Assembly: GCF_000304335.1 (NCBI RefSeq) | Contig: NZ_CAJF01000002.1 | Span: forward strand, 62,001 to 126,000 | From: Microbacterium yannicii PS01 | GTDB lineage: Bacteria > Actinomycetota > Actinomycetes > Actinomycetales > Microbacteriaceae | Direction: 5' to 3' | Length of the DNA: 64,000 bases | Shown here: piece by piece, positions 1 to 9,398 of the stretch | Position numbering within the stretch: position 1 is the stretch's first letter | Layout: every line of letters begins with the position of its first letter | Translations under genes and position numbers: made by a program | Notes under the pieces: generated by a model | Database searches by the model: none | The model's input: the letters and a program-made list of their open reading frames with translations, nothing else | What the model was told of the DNA's origin: nothing

Positions 1-1
1 G

Positions 2-2104
2 CTGTGGCGCTCGCTGGGCCTGAGCGTCGACTGGACCCAGACGTACCGGACGATCTCGGACGACACGATGAGGATCAGCCAGCTCGCGTTCCTCCGGAAT
101 CTCGAGCGCGGCGAGGCGTTCCAGGACCTCGCCCCCACCCTGTGGGACATCGACTTCCGCACGGCGGTGGCGCAGGCCGAGCTCGAGGACCGGGACCAGC
201 CCGCGGCGTACCACCGCGTCGCCTTCCAGAAGACCGACGGCACCGGCGACGTCGTCATCGAGACGACCCGCCCGGAGCTCCTCCCTGCGTGCGTGGCGCT
301 GGTCGCGCATCCCGACGACGAGCGCTACCAGCCGCTCTTCGGCACGACCGTGCGCACCCCGCTGTTCGACGTCGAGGTGCCGGTGCTGGCACACCCGCTC
401 GCGCAGAAGGACAAGGGCTCGGGCATCGCCATGATCTGCACCTTCGGCGACGTCACCGACATCGTGTGGTGGCGAGAGCTCGATCTGCCCAATCGCACGA
501 TCCTCGGGCAGGACGGCCGCATCATCGGCGACGCCCCCGACGTGATCGTGACCGACGCCGGGCGGGCGGCGTACGCAGAGCTCGCCGGCAAGACGGTGTT
601 CAGCGCCAAAAAGCGCATCGCCGAGCTCCTGCAGGAGTCCGGAGACATGGACGGCGACCCCAAGCCGTTCACGCACGCGGTCAAGTTCTACGAGAAGGGC
701 GACCGCCCGCTCGAGATCGTGTCGACGCGGCAGTGGTATCTGCGCAACGGCGCCCGCGACGAGGCCCTGCGCGACAAGCTCATCGCGCTCGGGCAGCAGA
801 TGTCGTGGCATCCCGACTTCATGCGCGTGCGCTACGAGAATTGGACGAACGGCCTCACCGGCGACTGGCTCGTCTCCCGTCAGCGGTTCTTCGGCGTGCC
901 GATCCCGGTCTGGTACGGACTCGACGAGAACGGTGAGCGCGACTACAGCCGCGTGCTCATACCGGATGCGGCGGCGCTGCCCGTCGACCCCTCGACCGAC
1001 GTTCCACCGGGCTACCGCGAGGATCAGCGGGGCGTCGCGGGCGGTTTCGAAGGCGAGAACGACATCTTCGACACGTGGGCGACCTCCTCGCTGACCCCGC
1101 AGCTCGCCGGCGGCTGGGAGCGCGACCCTGAGCTGTGGAACCTCGTCGCGCCGTTCGACGTGCGGCCCCAGGGCCAGGACATCATCCGCACGTGGCTCTT
1201 CTCGACGCTGCTGCGCAGCGCGCTGGAAGACGATCGCGCGCCGTGGACGGATGCCGCGATCTCCGGATTCATCGTCGACCCGGATCGCAAGAAGATGTCA
1301 AAGTCCAAGGGCAACGTCGTCACCCCGTCAGACATCCTCGTCCAGCACGGCTCCGACGCCGTCCGCTACTGGGCGGCCTCGAGCCGGCTGGGCACCGACG
1401 CGGCTTTCGACCCGCAGAACCCCACGCAGATCAAGATCGGCCGGCGCCTCGCGATCAAGGTGCTCAACGCGGCGAAGTTCGTCCTGTCGTTCCCGGTCCC
1501 CGAGGGGGCTCAGGTGACGCACGCGCTGGACGCCTCGATGCTGGCCAGGCTCGACGGCGTGGTGCGCGAGGCCACGAAGGCCCTGGACGCCTACGATCAC
1601 GCGCGCGCTCTCGAGATCACCGAGTCGTTCTTCTGGACCTTCTGCGACGACTATCTCGAGCTGGTGAAGGAGCGTGCGTACAACCAGGCCGACGTGGGCC
1701 AGGCCTCGGCCGCTCTCGCCCTGCGCATCGCCCTGTCGACTCTGCTGCGGCTGTTCGCGCCTGTGCTCGTCTTCGCCGCGGAGGAGTCCTGGTCGTGGTT
1801 CAACGACGGCTCCGTCCACACGGCACCGTGGCCCCAGGCGCTGGAGATCGAGGGCGACCCCGCCGTGCTGGAGGCAGCCAGCCAGGCGCTGATCGGAATC
1901 CGCCGTGCCAAGACGGAGGCGAAGGCTTCGCAGAAGACCCCGGTGTCATCGCTGACCATTCGTGCGGACGACGGGACCGTCGAGCGGCTGCGTCTCGCCG
2001 AGGGCGATCTGAAGGCCGTCGGACGGATCGCAGAACTCCAGCTCCGCGATGGATGGAACGATTTCACGATCGAGGACGTCCGATTCGCACCACAGGAGGT
2101 TTGA
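2..2104 (+). CDS. valS: Valine--tRNA ligase, 3' part (5' end outside window)
   Basis: Charges tRNA-Val in the cytoplasm. The frame is open from base 2 to the stop at 2102-2104, giving about 700 codons, so the start and the HIGH region lie upstream of the window. The visible part begins in the catalytic fold (LSVDWTQTYRTI), continues through the CP1 editing insertion (about residues 60-240 of the visible part), and carries the KMSKS signature encoded at 1292-1306 (DRKKMSKSKGN). A helical anticodon-binding domain follows (about residue 470 onward). A small gene starts one base after the stop, suggesting co-transcription. Family assignment is secure. Confidence 0.97.
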   Translation: MWRSLGLSVDWTQTYRTISDDTMRISQLAFLRNLERGEAFQDLAPTLWDIDFRTAVAQAELEDRDQPAAYHRVAFQKTDGTGDVVIETTRPELLPACVALVAHPDDERYQPLFGTTVRTPLFDVEVPVLAHPLAQKDKGSGIAMICTFGDVTDIVWWRELDLPNRTILGQDGRIIGDAPDVIVTDAGRAAYAELAGKTVFSAKKRIAELLQESGDMDGDPKPFTHAVKFYEKGDRPLEIVSTRQWYLRNGARDEALRDKLIALGQQMSWHPDFMRVRYENWTNGLTGDWLVSRQRFFGVPIPVWYGLDENGERDYSRVLIPDAAALPVDPSTDVPPGYREDQRGVAGGFEGENDIFDTWATSSLTPQLAGGWERDPELWNLVAPFDVRPQGQDIIRTWLFSTLLRSALEDDRAPWTDAAISGFIVDPDRKKMSKSKGNVVTPSDILVQHGSDAVRYWAASSRLGTDAAFDPQNPTQIKIGRRLAIKVLNAAKFVLSFPVPEGAQVTHALDASMLARLDGVVREATKALDAYDHARALEITESFFWTFCDDYLELVKERAYNQADVGQASAALALRIALSTLLRLFAPVLVFAAEESWSWFNDGSVHTAPWPQALEIEGDPAVLEAASQALIGIRRAKTEAKASQKTPVSSLTIRADDGTVERLRLAEGDLKAVGRIAELQLRDGWNDFTIEDVRFAPQEV

Positions 2105-2105
2105 C

Positions 2106-2360
2106 ATGCAGCTGGGAACGCGTTGGACATCGGGCGAGGAGCCGCCCCGCGCCGTCCCCGAGGCGCTTCGCCCCGGCATCCTGAGCGTCGACGAGGCGAC
2201 TCCGGGCGACGAGCTCGGTCAGCCGCGCCCCCGCTGGACGCTCACGTGGCTCGAGGGACGACCCATCGCGGAACTCGATACGGGTGTCGTCGTGACCCTC
2301 GGTCCCGATGGCCGAGCGGTCGTCCGGCATGACGACGAGAGCGGCTTCGGCGGCAACTGA
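2106..2360 (+). CDS. Conserved hypothetical protein, 84 aa, downstream of valS
   Basis: An 84-residue soluble protein with no signal peptide or membrane segment. The ATG at 2106 lies one base after the valS stop, and AGGAGG at the very end of valS (about 2095-2100) serves as the Shine-Dalgarno sequence, so translation is coupled. The sequence alternates short beta-prone stretches (PRWTLTWLEGRPIAELDTG, then VVTLGPDGRAVVRHD), suggesting a small beta-rich fold. I do not recognise a family and assign no function. It converges with the MFS gene that ends at 2378. Confidence 0.75.
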   Translation: MQLGTRWTSGEEPPRAVPEALRPGILSVDEATPGDELGQPRPRWTLTWLEGRPIAELDTGVVVTLGPDGRAVVRHDDESGFGGN

Positions 2361-2377
2361 CCGGGCTGTACCCGAGA

Positions 2378-3739
2378 TCAGTCCTGATCGACTCCGGCCT
2401 CCGCGCCGGCTCTGCGAGTGCCCACCACGAGGAGCCGTGCGCCGAGCGCTGTGGCGATCAGGATGACGACGCCGGCGATGACGAACGGCAGACGCAGATC
2501 GGCGCGCGCCACCCAACCGCCGAGCAGCGTTGCGAGGGGGAACACGCCCCACGTGAGCATACGGATGATCCCCAGCACCCTTCCGAACAGGGCTGCCGGG
2601 ACGATCTGCTGGCGGAGCGCCCCCCAGGGCACGTTCCAGACCGAGATGGAGAAGGCCCCGAGTGCGTAAGCGGCGCTCGCTGAGAACACCTCGGGGGCGA
2701 GACCGGTCAATCCGAGTCCGACGGCCGCGCCGACGTTCGCACCGAGCATGACGCGGCCGCGGCCGAATCGCTCGACGAGACGGGGCGCGATCAGGGACCC
2801 GAGCAGGGCTCCCACTCCCACCCCGGCCGTGACGAAGCCGATGGCCGCCGGCGGGACGTGCAGGTCGTCGAGGAAGTACAGGATCGTCGCCGCCTGAGCG
2901 AACGAGAGCGCGCTGCCGACGAGCGAGGTGAAGACCACCATGGCCCGGAGATACCGGTTGTGCCACAGGTACGAGATCGCCTCGCGCGCGGAGACGGAGC
3001 TCGGCGACGGCGCCAGCGCCGGCGTCTCCGGAACGGGCACGGCGGCCAGGCCGCTCGTCGCGACATCCGGCGCCTCCGGTTGCGCCGTGCTCACCGGCTC
3101 GTTCCGCAGGGGACGCGCCGCGGACAGCGGCAGAAGCAGCGCAAGGACGATGGGGACGAGATAGCCTGCGGATCCGATCCAGAGCGGGAGCGCGAGCGAT
3201 GCCGCGAAGAGCACGCCGGCGATCGGCTGCGCCACGAACATGTCGATCGTGATCTGCGCGGCCTGCATCCGGCCGTTCGCGCGGTCGAGCTGTGGTCGCG
3301 TGACGACACCGGGGATGACGGCATTCGTCGCGTTGTCGAAGAGCGTCTCACCGAGCCCGAAGACCAGCGTGCCGACGAAGAGCGCCCACAGTTCGAGCGA
3401 CCCGGTCGCGGTGAGGATCGCGAGCCACAGCGCGACGCCGCCGCGCAGGGTGTTCGCCACCGCCATGATCACTCGCCGATCGAAGCGGTCGACGATCATG
3501 CCCGCCGGAAGGCCGAAGATCAGCCAGGGGAGGAACGCGAGCGCTCCGATCACCGAGATCGCAAGCGGATCGCGAGTCAGAGTGGTGGCGATGAGCGGGA
3601 CGGCTGTGCGTCCGAGCCCGTCAGCGAGGTTGCTGAAAGCCGCAGCCGTCCAGAGCTTCCCGAAGTCGCGGCCGAGCGGCTCCCGGCGAGGGCGGGCGGA
3701 GCGGCCGGGAGCCCGCATGACGTCGGGTGTGCTGCTCAT
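2378..3739 (-). CDS. MFS transporter, probable drug or metabolite exporter
   Basis: A 453-residue major facilitator protein of the inner membrane with about 12 predicted helices. After a basic N-terminal tail the first helices carry the MFS loop 2-3 signature ([17 protein letters not shown], about residues 75-92). A Pro/Ala-rich cytoplasmic loop (about 210-245) splits the two six-helix halves. It resembles the MFS_3/EntS-like exporters. Its ATG overlaps the stop of the preceding 76-aa gene (ATGA), and that gene overlaps the ArsR-like regulator in the same way, so the three form one translationally coupled operon. The likely role is efflux of the compound sensed by the regulator. The substrate is unknown. 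Confidence 0.9.
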   Translation of the reverse strand: MSSTPDVMRAPGRSARPRREPLGRDFGKLWTAAAFSNLADGLGRTAVPLIATTLTRDPLAISVIGALAFLPWLIFGLPAGMIVDRFDRRVIMAVANTLRGGVALWLAILTATGSLELWALFVGTLVFGLGETLFDNATNAVIPGVVTRPQLDRANGRMQAAQITIDMFVAQPIAGVLFAASLALPLWIGSAGYLVPIVLALLLPLSAARPLRNEPVSTAQPEAPDVATSGLAAVPVPETPALAPSPSSVSAREAISYLWHNRYLRAMVVFTSLVGSALSFAQAATILYFLDDLHVPPAAIGFVTAGVGVGALLGSLIAPRLVERFGRGRVMLGANVGAAVGLGLTGLAPEVFSASAAYALGAFSISVWNVPWGALRQQIVPAALFGRVLGIIRMLTWGVFPLATLLGGWVARADLRLPFVIAGVVILIATALGARLLVVGTRRAGAEAGVDQD

Positions 3740-3966
3740 CGCGGGAGCATGCCGGCGGCGCCGAGCGCCTCGGCGATGCGGCGGGCATCTGATCTCGCCG
3801 TCTGTACGGCCACAGCGCGGCGGTGCTCGACGCTGGCGCGGCGCAGCAGGCGCGCCGAGACCAGCGCGTCCAGCGCGGTCGCGGTGAGCAGCAGCGCGCG
3901 GTCGAGCGGCGTGATGGACGCGGCGAGCTCTCGGGCGACAGCTCGGGGCGCGGGGATGGCGGTCAT
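3736..3966 (-). CDS. Small hypothetical protein, 76 aa, inside regulator-exporter operon
   Basis: A 76-residue Ala/Arg-rich helical protein. One segment (about residues 22-42, [17 protein letters not shown]) is amphipathic to weakly hydrophobic, and the rest is basic. It overlaps the regulator stop and the exporter start by four bases each (ATGA at both ends), so it is almost certainly translated. No family recognised. It could be a small partner of the exporter or a helper of the regulator. Both ideas are inference from position only. Confidence 0.7.
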   Translation of the reverse strand: MTAIPAPRAVARELAASITPLDRALLLTATALDALVSARLLRRASVEHRRAVAVQTARSDARRIAEALGAAGMLPR

Positions 3967-4589
3967 GGCTGAGCTCCTTGCTCTCCTAGTTCGGGAAGGG
4001 GGAACACATCGGCCCGGATGGTCACGGGTCGCACGTCGGGGCCGGTCTGGGTGCGGTGGGTTTCCACCGCGTCATCGATCAGCGCCATGATCTTGACCGA
4101 AAGCTCTTTGCTCTGCCCGGGGGTGAGACGGGCTGTGGCCGTGGAGATCATGCTTGCCTCCTGCCAGTCCGGCTCATGCTCGGCCAGGCCCCTCTCGATG
4201 AAGGCCATGAGCTGGTCGTGGCGGATCTTGAAGAACTCGTTCATGACGATCTGCGTGGCGGCGCGGCCCGACGGCGTCTTGATCGCCTCGGCGTTCGCGA
4301 ACGACACGCCCCCCACGGGTCGCTCCCACCAGCGCTCACGTCCCGAACCCTGCTCCGCGCGCTCGTGGATGAGATCGTGCTTCGCCAGAGCGCGCAGGTG
4401 GTAGCTCGTCGACCCGGACGACTCCCCCAGCCGCTCAGCGAGCGAGCTCGCGGTCTGCGGACCGTACTGGCTCAGGATGTCGTAGATCCTTACGCGCAAC
4501 GGGTGAGCGAGAGCCCGAAGCGCTCCCGCGTCCAGGATGCGGTCCGCGCGGTCCGACTCGGTGTTCTCGACGGGTTCTTTCTCGGACAT
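3963..4589 (-). CDS. ArsR-like winged helix-turn-helix transcriptional regulator
   Basis: A 208-residue cytoplasmic DNA-binding protein. The winged helix (about residues 20-95) includes [43 protein letters not shown], typical of the HTH_20/ArsR-like group. The C-terminal half is a helical sensor or dimerisation region. The ATG at 4589 is preferred over the upstream in-frame ATG at 4652 because a TACGGT -10 box ends six bases before it. The 4652 start would also translate the operator repeats. It is first in an operon with a 76-aa gene and an MFS exporter, and it is probably autoregulated through the TTGCAA array that covers its -35 region. The ligand is unknown. Confidence 0.88.
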   Translation of the reverse strand: MSEKEPVENTESDRADRILDAGALRALAHPLRVRIYDILSQYGPQTASSLAERLGESSGSTSYHLRALAKHDLIHERAEQGSGRERWWERPVGGVSFANAEAIKTPSGRAATQIVMNEFFKIRHDQLMAFIERGLAEHEPDWQEASMISTATARLTPGQSKELSVKIMALIDDAVETHRTQTGPDVRPVTIRADVFPLPELGEQGAQP

Positions 4590-4595
4590 GGCATC

Positions 4596-4624
4596 ACCGT
4601 ACTCTTGCAAAGACACCTTTGCAA
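4596..4624 (-). promoter_or_regulatory. Promoter of the ArsR-like regulator operon
   Basis: Read on the minus strand: -35 TTGCAA (4624-4619), a 17-base spacer, then -10 TACGGT (4601-4596), ending six bases before the ATG at 4589. The -35 hexamer is itself one of four phased TTGCAA boxes. Predicts a leaderless transcript. Confidence 0.6.
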
Positions 4625-4652
4625 GTGTTTCTTTGCAACGCTTTCTTTGCAT
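4605..4652. promoter_or_regulatory. Phased TTGCAA operator array (4 boxes, 14-bp period)
   Basis: TTGCAA occurs at 4605-4610, 4619-4624 and 4633-4638, with TTGCAT at 4647-4652, each exactly 14 bases apart. Each TTGCAA is its own reverse complement. The first two also form a longer dyad, TTGCAAAG-ACAC-CTTTGCAA. The array lies between the divergent regulator and M3 peptidase genes and covers the regulator -35 box. The natural reading is an operator for the adjacent ArsR-like protein. Confidence 0.65.
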
Positions 4653-4680
4653 GAACTTCGATCGAGAGGAGACGCCCAGT

Positions 4681-4686
4681 TAGGCT
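4681..4686 (+). promoter_or_regulatory. -10 box of the M3 peptidase gene
   Basis: TAGGCT ends six bases before the ATG at 4693. A GAGAGGAG stretch exists but is over 15 bases from the start, too far for a Shine-Dalgarno role, so a leaderless mRNA is likely. Confidence 0.55.
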
Positions 4687-4692
4687 GTCGCA

Positions 4693-6744
4693 ATGGCGAA
4701 CGACAATCCGCTCCTGTCCCCCCGAACCCTCCCGTACGGACTGCCTGACTACGCTGCGATCTCCCCGGAGCACTATCTGCCGGCCTTCGAACAGGCTTTC
4801 GCCGAGCACACCCGTGAGATCTCCGCCATCACCCGCGCCCGTTCGATGCCGACCTTCGAGAACACGATGGTGGCGCTGGAGGAGAGCGGGCGGCTCCTGG
4901 GCGAGGTCGCCCGAGCGTTCTACACCGTGTCGTCTGCTGACGCGACGCCGGCGATCCAGGCGATCGAGGAAGAGCTCGCCCCTCTGATGTCAGCCCACCA
5001 GGATTCGATCCAGCTCGACGCGGAGCTGTACTGGCGTGTGAAGACGCTGCACGAGCAGCTCGATGACCTCGAGCTCGACGCCGAGCAGCGCTACCTCGTG
5101 CAGCGCCACTTCACCGAGATGTCGCACGCGGGTGCCGGGCTCGACGACGACGCCAAGGCGCGCCTCACCGATCTCAATCAGCGACTGTCCACACTTACCA
5201 CCCAGTTCGAGAAGAACCTGCTGGCAGACACCAACGATCTCGCCGTCGTGTTCGACGACATCTCCGAGCTCGACGGTCTGACCGAGGGCGAGCTGTCCGC
5301 CGCCGCCCAGGCCGCGGCGGATCGGGGCCTCGAGGGCGCATGGGTCGTCACGCTGACCCTGTACACGGGTCATCCGTACCTGGCCGCGCTGACGAATCGC
5401 TCCTCGCGGCGCAGGGTCCTCGAGGCATCGCGGTCACGCGGCTCGCGTGGGAACGACCATGACAATCGGTCGACTCTCCTGGAGATCGTGCGCCTGCGCG
5501 CTGAGCGCGCCGCGCTGCTGGGCTACGACTCCCACGCGGCGTACGTGACCTCGGACGAGACGGCCGGCTCCCCTGCGGCCGTGCACGATCTGCTCCGCCG
5601 GCTCGCCGTCCCCGCGGCGCGCAATGCCCGTGCCGAGCAGGCACAGCTGCAGGCGATCATCGACGCAGAGCCGGCGCCCTTCCCGCTCGAGGCGCACGAC
5701 TGGGCGTACTACACCGAGAAGGTCCGGGAAGCCGAGTACGACCTCGACCGCGCAGCTCTGCGCCCCTGGTTCGAGGCCGAACGCGTCCTCCAGGACGGCG
5801 TATTCCGCGCCGCGACCGAGCTGTACGGCATCACGTTCAGCGAGCGGCATGATCTGAACGGCTACCACCCCGACAACCGCATCTTCGAGGTGCACAACGC
5901 GGACGGGTCGGCACTGGGCCTCTACATCCTCGATCTCTACACGCGTGACACCAAGCGCGGCGGGGCCTGGATGAACTCGGTGGTGCTGCAGTCGCGTCTG
6001 CGCGGAACCGCACCGGTCGTCGTCAACAACCTCAACGTCCCCAAGCCCTCGGCGGGCAGCCCGACGCTGCTCACCCTCGACGAGGTGACGACGCTCTTCC
6101 ACGAATTCGGCCACGCGCTGCACGGTCTGTTCGCGACCGTGACCTATCCGCACTTCGCCGGCACGAATGTCTTCCGCGACTTCGTCGAGTTCCCCAGCCA
6201 GGTGAACGAGATGTGGATCTACTGGCCGGAGATCCTCGCCGCGTACGCGCGCCACCTCGAGACCGACGCGCCGCTTCCGCAGGAGGTCGTCGAGAAGCTC
6301 CATGCGTCCGAGGCCTTCAACCAGGGATTCGCGACCAGCGAGTACCTGGCGGCGTCGTGGCTCGATCAGGCGTGGCACTCGCTGTCGACCGAGCAGGCTG
6401 CGCATGATCTGGAGGTGGCGGCGTTCGAGGCGGACGCCCTCGCCGAGATCGGCCTGAACAACCCGGCGGTTCCAACACGGTACTCGTCGACGTACTTCGC
6501 ACACGTGTTCTCGGGTGGGTACAGCGCCGGGTACTACTCCTACATCTGGAGCGAGGTGCTCGACGCCGACACGGTGGAGTGGTTCCGTGAGAGCGGTGGC
6601 TTGACCCGCGAGAACGGCGATCGGTTCCGTGCGCGCCTGCTCGGCGTCGGCGGATCGAAGGATCCGCTCGAGGCCTACCGCGACTTCCGCGGGAGGGATG
6701 CCGCCATCGAGCCGCTTCTGAAGCGGCGGGGCCTCGCGAGCTGA
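4693..6744 (+). CDS. M3 family zinc oligopeptidase (peptidyl-dipeptidase Dcp-like)
   Basis: A 683-residue cytoplasmic metallopeptidase that cleaves short peptides, completing turnover of proteasome or Clp products. The helical N-terminal half (about residues 1-240) covers the substrate channel. The zinc site HEFGHALHG (about residue 470) has the M3 HExxH pattern, and a downstream glutamate (in FRDFVEFPSQVNEMW) supplies the third ligand. The late segment GGYSAGYYSYIWSEVLDAD is typical of Dcp and oligopeptidase A. No signal peptide. Length agrees with the family. It is divergent from the ArsR-like operon, so the TTGCAA array could also affect it. Confidence 0.93.
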   Translation: MANDNPLLSPRTLPYGLPDYAAISPEHYLPAFEQAFAEHTREISAITRARSMPTFENTMVALEESGRLLGEVARAFYTVSSADATPAIQAIEEELAPLMSAHQDSIQLDAELYWRVKTLHEQLDDLELDAEQRYLVQRHFTEMSHAGAGLDDDAKARLTDLNQRLSTLTTQFEKNLLADTNDLAVVFDDISELDGLTEGELSAAAQAAADRGLEGAWVVTLTLYTGHPYLAALTNRSSRRRVLEASRSRGSRGNDHDNRSTLLEIVRLRAERAALLGYDSHAAYVTSDETAGSPAAVHDLLRRLAVPAARNARAEQAQLQAIIDAEPAPFPLEAHDWAYYTEKVREAEYDLDRAALRPWFEAERVLQDGVFRAATELYGITFSERHDLNGYHPDNRIFEVHNADGSALGLYILDLYTRDTKRGGAWMNSVVLQSRLRGTAPVVVNNLNVPKPSAGSPTLLTLDEVTTLFHEFGHALHGLFATVTYPHFAGTNVFRDFVEFPSQVNEMWIYWPEILAAYARHLETDAPLPQEVVEKLHASEAFNQGFATSEYLAASWLDQAWHSLSTEQAAHDLEVAAFEADALAEIGLNNPAVPTRYSSTYFAHVFSGGYSAGYYSYIWSEVLDADTVEWFRESGGLTRENGDRFRARLLGVGGSKDPLEAYRDFRGRDAAIEPLLKRRGLAS

Positions 6745-6765
6745 GCTCCGCTCACCGCTGCAGCG

Positions 6766-7884
6766 TCAGAGGAGGCCGAGTCCGGCGGCGAACGTCCGCA
6801 CGCGGTCCGACATGACGGCCGGGATCTCGGCGACCGTGAAGTGCCCGCCCTCTTCGAGTCGCTCGAAAGCGCGGATGTCGTGGTAGAAGCGGCGAGCCAC
6901 CGATTCGGGATAGTCGCCTTCGTGACGCTGAACGTGCACGGACGCCGGCACCTCGACCGGCGGCATCGGATCCGGCTGATCGGCGCCCTCGTAGTAGGGC
7001 CGGAACGACGTGCCGATGCTCTCGGTCACCCAGTAGATCATCGCTTCGGTGAGGATGCGCTCGCGCGAGATGCGAGCCTCGACCGCTCGCGGGTCACCCG
7101 GAGCGGTGTCGCTCCACTCCACGAGCTTCTCGGCGAGCCAGGCGATCAGGGCGGCCGGAGAGTCGTTGAGTGCGGTGGCGATCGCGTCGGGTCGGGTGGC
7201 CTGAACGTGGCCGTACGCGCCGTTGGCGCTCCCCCATTCGTCGAGGCGGGCGAAGAATGCCACCTCCGCGGGGTCGGTGAGGTCGCGGCGCTCGGAGCGT
7301 GACGGAAAGTGCGCATGGGTCACGATGACGCCCGCGACGGCATCACCGTACGTCCCGGCGAGCAGGTCGTTCACGTTCGCCGAGACGTCCTCGCCGTAGG
7401 TCAGATAGCGCTCATAGCCCAGGACGTCGGTCATCAGCGCGTGCATGGTCGACGCCAGACGGTGCTCCGTCATCGGACCGTCGGCGTACGGCGATGAGAA
7501 TCCGAATCCCGGAAAGCTGGGGACGACCACGTGGAAGTCGGGAAGCAGCTCGGCGAAGTCGAGTTGCAGCGCGAACGTATGGGGCCAGCCGTGCATCACG
7601 AGCAGCGCCGGTGCTTCGGCCCGGGCAGACCGCAGGTGCGCGAAGTGCACCGTCGTGCCGGCCAGGTCGACGAGGAACTGCGGGTGCCGGTTGAGCCAGT
7701 CCTCGCGAGCCCGCCAGTCCCAGGCGCGCCATGACGCCACGAGATCCGCCAGGTAGTCGGCGTTCATCCCTGAAGCCGGACGCCGAGGCGAATCGGGAAG
7801 CGGACGGAACCGATCCAGTCGATCCCGAAGGTCGACGAGGGCGTCCTCGCTGACGTGGACGGAGAAAGGCCGCGGTGCGCTCAC
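6766..7884 (-). CDS. Epoxide hydrolase-like alpha/beta hydrolase
   Basis: A 372-residue enzyme of the microsomal-type epoxide hydrolase group. It has an N-terminal EHN region (residues 5-105), the oxyanion motif HGWPHT (about residue 108), the nucleophile Asp in YGEDVSA (about 168), a lid tyrosine in FRPYYEG, and the catalytic His in [10 protein letters not shown] (near 350). The usual nucleophile elbow is GxDxG. Here it is GEDVSA, so the small residue after Asp is changed but the Asp remains. The GTG start at 7884 sits six bases after a TAGCGT -10 box. The natural substrate cannot be read from sequence. Confidence 0.87.
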   Translation of the reverse strand: MSAPRPFSVHVSEDALVDLRDRLDRFRPLPDSPRRPASGMNADYLADLVASWRAWDWRAREDWLNRHPQFLVDLAGTTVHFAHLRSARAEAPALLVMHGWPHTFALQLDFAELLPDFHVVVPSFPGFGFSSPYADGPMTEHRLASTMHALMTDVLGYERYLTYGEDVSANVNDLLAGTYGDAVAGVIVTHAHFPSRSERRDLTDPAEVAFFARLDEWGSANGAYGHVQATRPDAIATALNDSPAALIAWLAEKLVEWSDTAPGDPRAVEARISRERILTEAMIYWVTESIGTSFRPYYEGADQPDPMPPVEVPASVHVQRHEGDYPESVARRFYHDIRAFERLEEGGHFTVAEIPAVMSDRVRTFAAGLGLL

Positions 7885-7890
7885 ATCCTC

Positions 7891-7896
7891 ACGCTA
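7891..7896 (-). promoter_or_regulatory. -10 box of the epoxide hydrolase-like gene
   Basis: TAGCGT on the minus strand ends six bases (GAGGAT) before the GTG at 7884. Likely leaderless. Confidence 0.5.
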
Positions 7897-7942
7897 CGGC
7901 GGGGTCCCGACAGCGGAGCGGGGCGGGGTCCGGACCGACCGG

Positions 7943-9211
7943 TCAGGCGCTCTTGCGCTTCTCTCGCAGGACCAGAGTCGGGAGCGCACGCTCCTCGACG
8001 GCTGCCCGGTTCACGATCACCTTGTCGACGTCGTCGGTCGAGGGGATCTCGAACATGATCGGGCCGAGCACGTCCTCGAGGATCGCGCGCAGCCCGCGCG
8101 CGCCGGTCTTGCGGGCGACTGCCAGATCGGCGATCGCCTCGAGCGCCTCACGATCGAACTCGAGCGAGACTCCGTCGAGCTCGAACATGCGCTGGTACTG
8201 CTTGACCAGGGCGTTCTTCGGCGCGGTGAGGATCTCCATGAGGGCCTCGCGATCCAGCGGAGAGACCGAGGCCACGACCGGGAGGCGGCCGATGAACTCG
8301 GGGATCAGGCCGAACTTGTGGAGGTCTTCGGGTCGGACCTCGCTGAACAGGCTCAGGTCGTCGTCCTTGTCGTGGAGCGGCGCGCCGAAGCCGACCCCGT
8401 GCTTGCCGACTCTCGACGAGATGATGTCTTCGAGCCCGGCGAATGCACCCGCCACGATGAACAGGACGTTCGTCGTGTCGATCTGGATGAACTCCTGGTG
8501 CGGGTGCTTGCGACCACCCTGCGGCGGCACGGACGCGACGGTGCCCTCGAGGATCTTGAGGAGCGCCTGCTGGACGCCCTCGCCCGAGACATCGCGGGTG
8601 ATCGACGGGTTCTCGGCCTTGCGGGCGATCTTGTCGACCTCATCGATGTAGATGATCCCGGTCTCGGCGCGCTTCGTGTCGAAGTCCGCCGCCTGGAGCA
8701 GCTTCAGCAGGATGTTCTCGACGTCCTCGCCGACGTACCCGGCCTCGGTGAGCGCTGTCGCGTCTGCGACGGCGAAAGGGACGTTGAGTCGCTTGGCCAG
8801 CGTCTGAGCGAGGTAGGTCTTGCCGCATCCGGTGGGACCGAGCAGCAGGATGTTGCTCTTGGCGATCTCGATCTCGTCGGCGCGCTGCTCGGCCGACTGG
8901 ATCGTGCCGTGCGCGCGGACGCGCTTGTAGTGGTTGTACACGGCGACCGAGAGGGCTCGCTTGGCGTCCTCCTGGCCGACGACGTACTCCTCGAGGAAGG
9001 CGAAGATCTCGCGGGGCTTCGGCAGATCGAAGTCGGCGACCACACCGGAGGCGGACTCGGCCATGCGCTCTTCGATGATCTCGTTGCACAGCTCGACGCA
9101 CTCGTCGCAGATGTAGACGCCAGGGCCGGCGATCAGCTGCTGCACCTGCTTCTGGCTCTTGCCGCAGAAGGAGCACTTGAACAGGTCGGCGCTCTCACCG
9201 ATGCGTGCCAT
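7943..9211 (-). CDS. clpX: ATP-dependent Clp protease ATP-binding subunit ClpX
   Basis: A 422-residue AAA+ unfoldase that feeds substrates to ClpP. It has an N-terminal C4 zinc-binding domain (CSFC at residues 13-16, CDEC at about 35-38), Walker A GPTGCGKT (about 124), Walker [11 protein letters not shown], and the conserved sensor and [10 protein letters not shown] region. The ATG at 9211 is chosen over upstream codons because the zinc domain begins there and GAGGAGGAG lies just upstream. It is last in the clpP1-clpP2-clpX order but separated from clpP2 by a 187-base gap with a hairpin, so it is probably transcribed partly on its own. Confidence 0.97.
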   Translation of the reverse strand: MARIGESADLFKCSFCGKSQKQVQQLIAGPGVYICDECVELCNEIIEERMAESASGVVADFDLPKPREIFAFLEEYVVGQEDAKRALSVAVYNHYKRVRAHGTIQSAEQRADEIEIAKSNILLLGPTGCGKTYLAQTLAKRLNVPFAVADATALTEAGYVGEDVENILLKLLQAADFDTKRAETGIIYIDEVDKIARKAENPSITRDVSGEGVQQALLKILEGTVASVPPQGGRKHPHQEFIQIDTTNVLFIVAGAFAGLEDIISSRVGKHGVGFGAPLHDKDDDLSLFSEVRPEDLHKFGLIPEFIGRLPVVASVSPLDREALMEILTAPKNALVKQYQRMFELDGVSLEFDREALEAIADLAVARKTGARGLRAILEDVLGPIMFEIPSTDDVDKVIVNRAAVEERALPTLVLREKRKSA

Positions 9212-9347
9212 GCGGCTCCTCCTCGTGACCTCGGGGCGCACCCCGGACTTCCTTCGAGCCTAACCGGTGGCGGCGACAACCGGTGGGATTGCGACGCACG
9301 TTGTGGAGGGCGGGTCCGCTCAGAGCAGAGCGTCCTCGCGCGAACGC

Positions 9348-9387
9348 CGACGCCCCGCCGCCCGGGAGTCCGGGCGACGGGGCGTCG
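9348..9387 (-). terminator. Strong hairpin after clpP2
   Basis: Two 18-base arms (9348-9365 and 9370-9387) around a four-base loop pair with a single mismatch. The hairpin lies 12 bases beyond the clpP2 stop and before clpX. There is no T-tract, as is common in high-GC genomes. Confidence 0.65.
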
Positions 9388-9398
9388 GGGCGTCCGTC

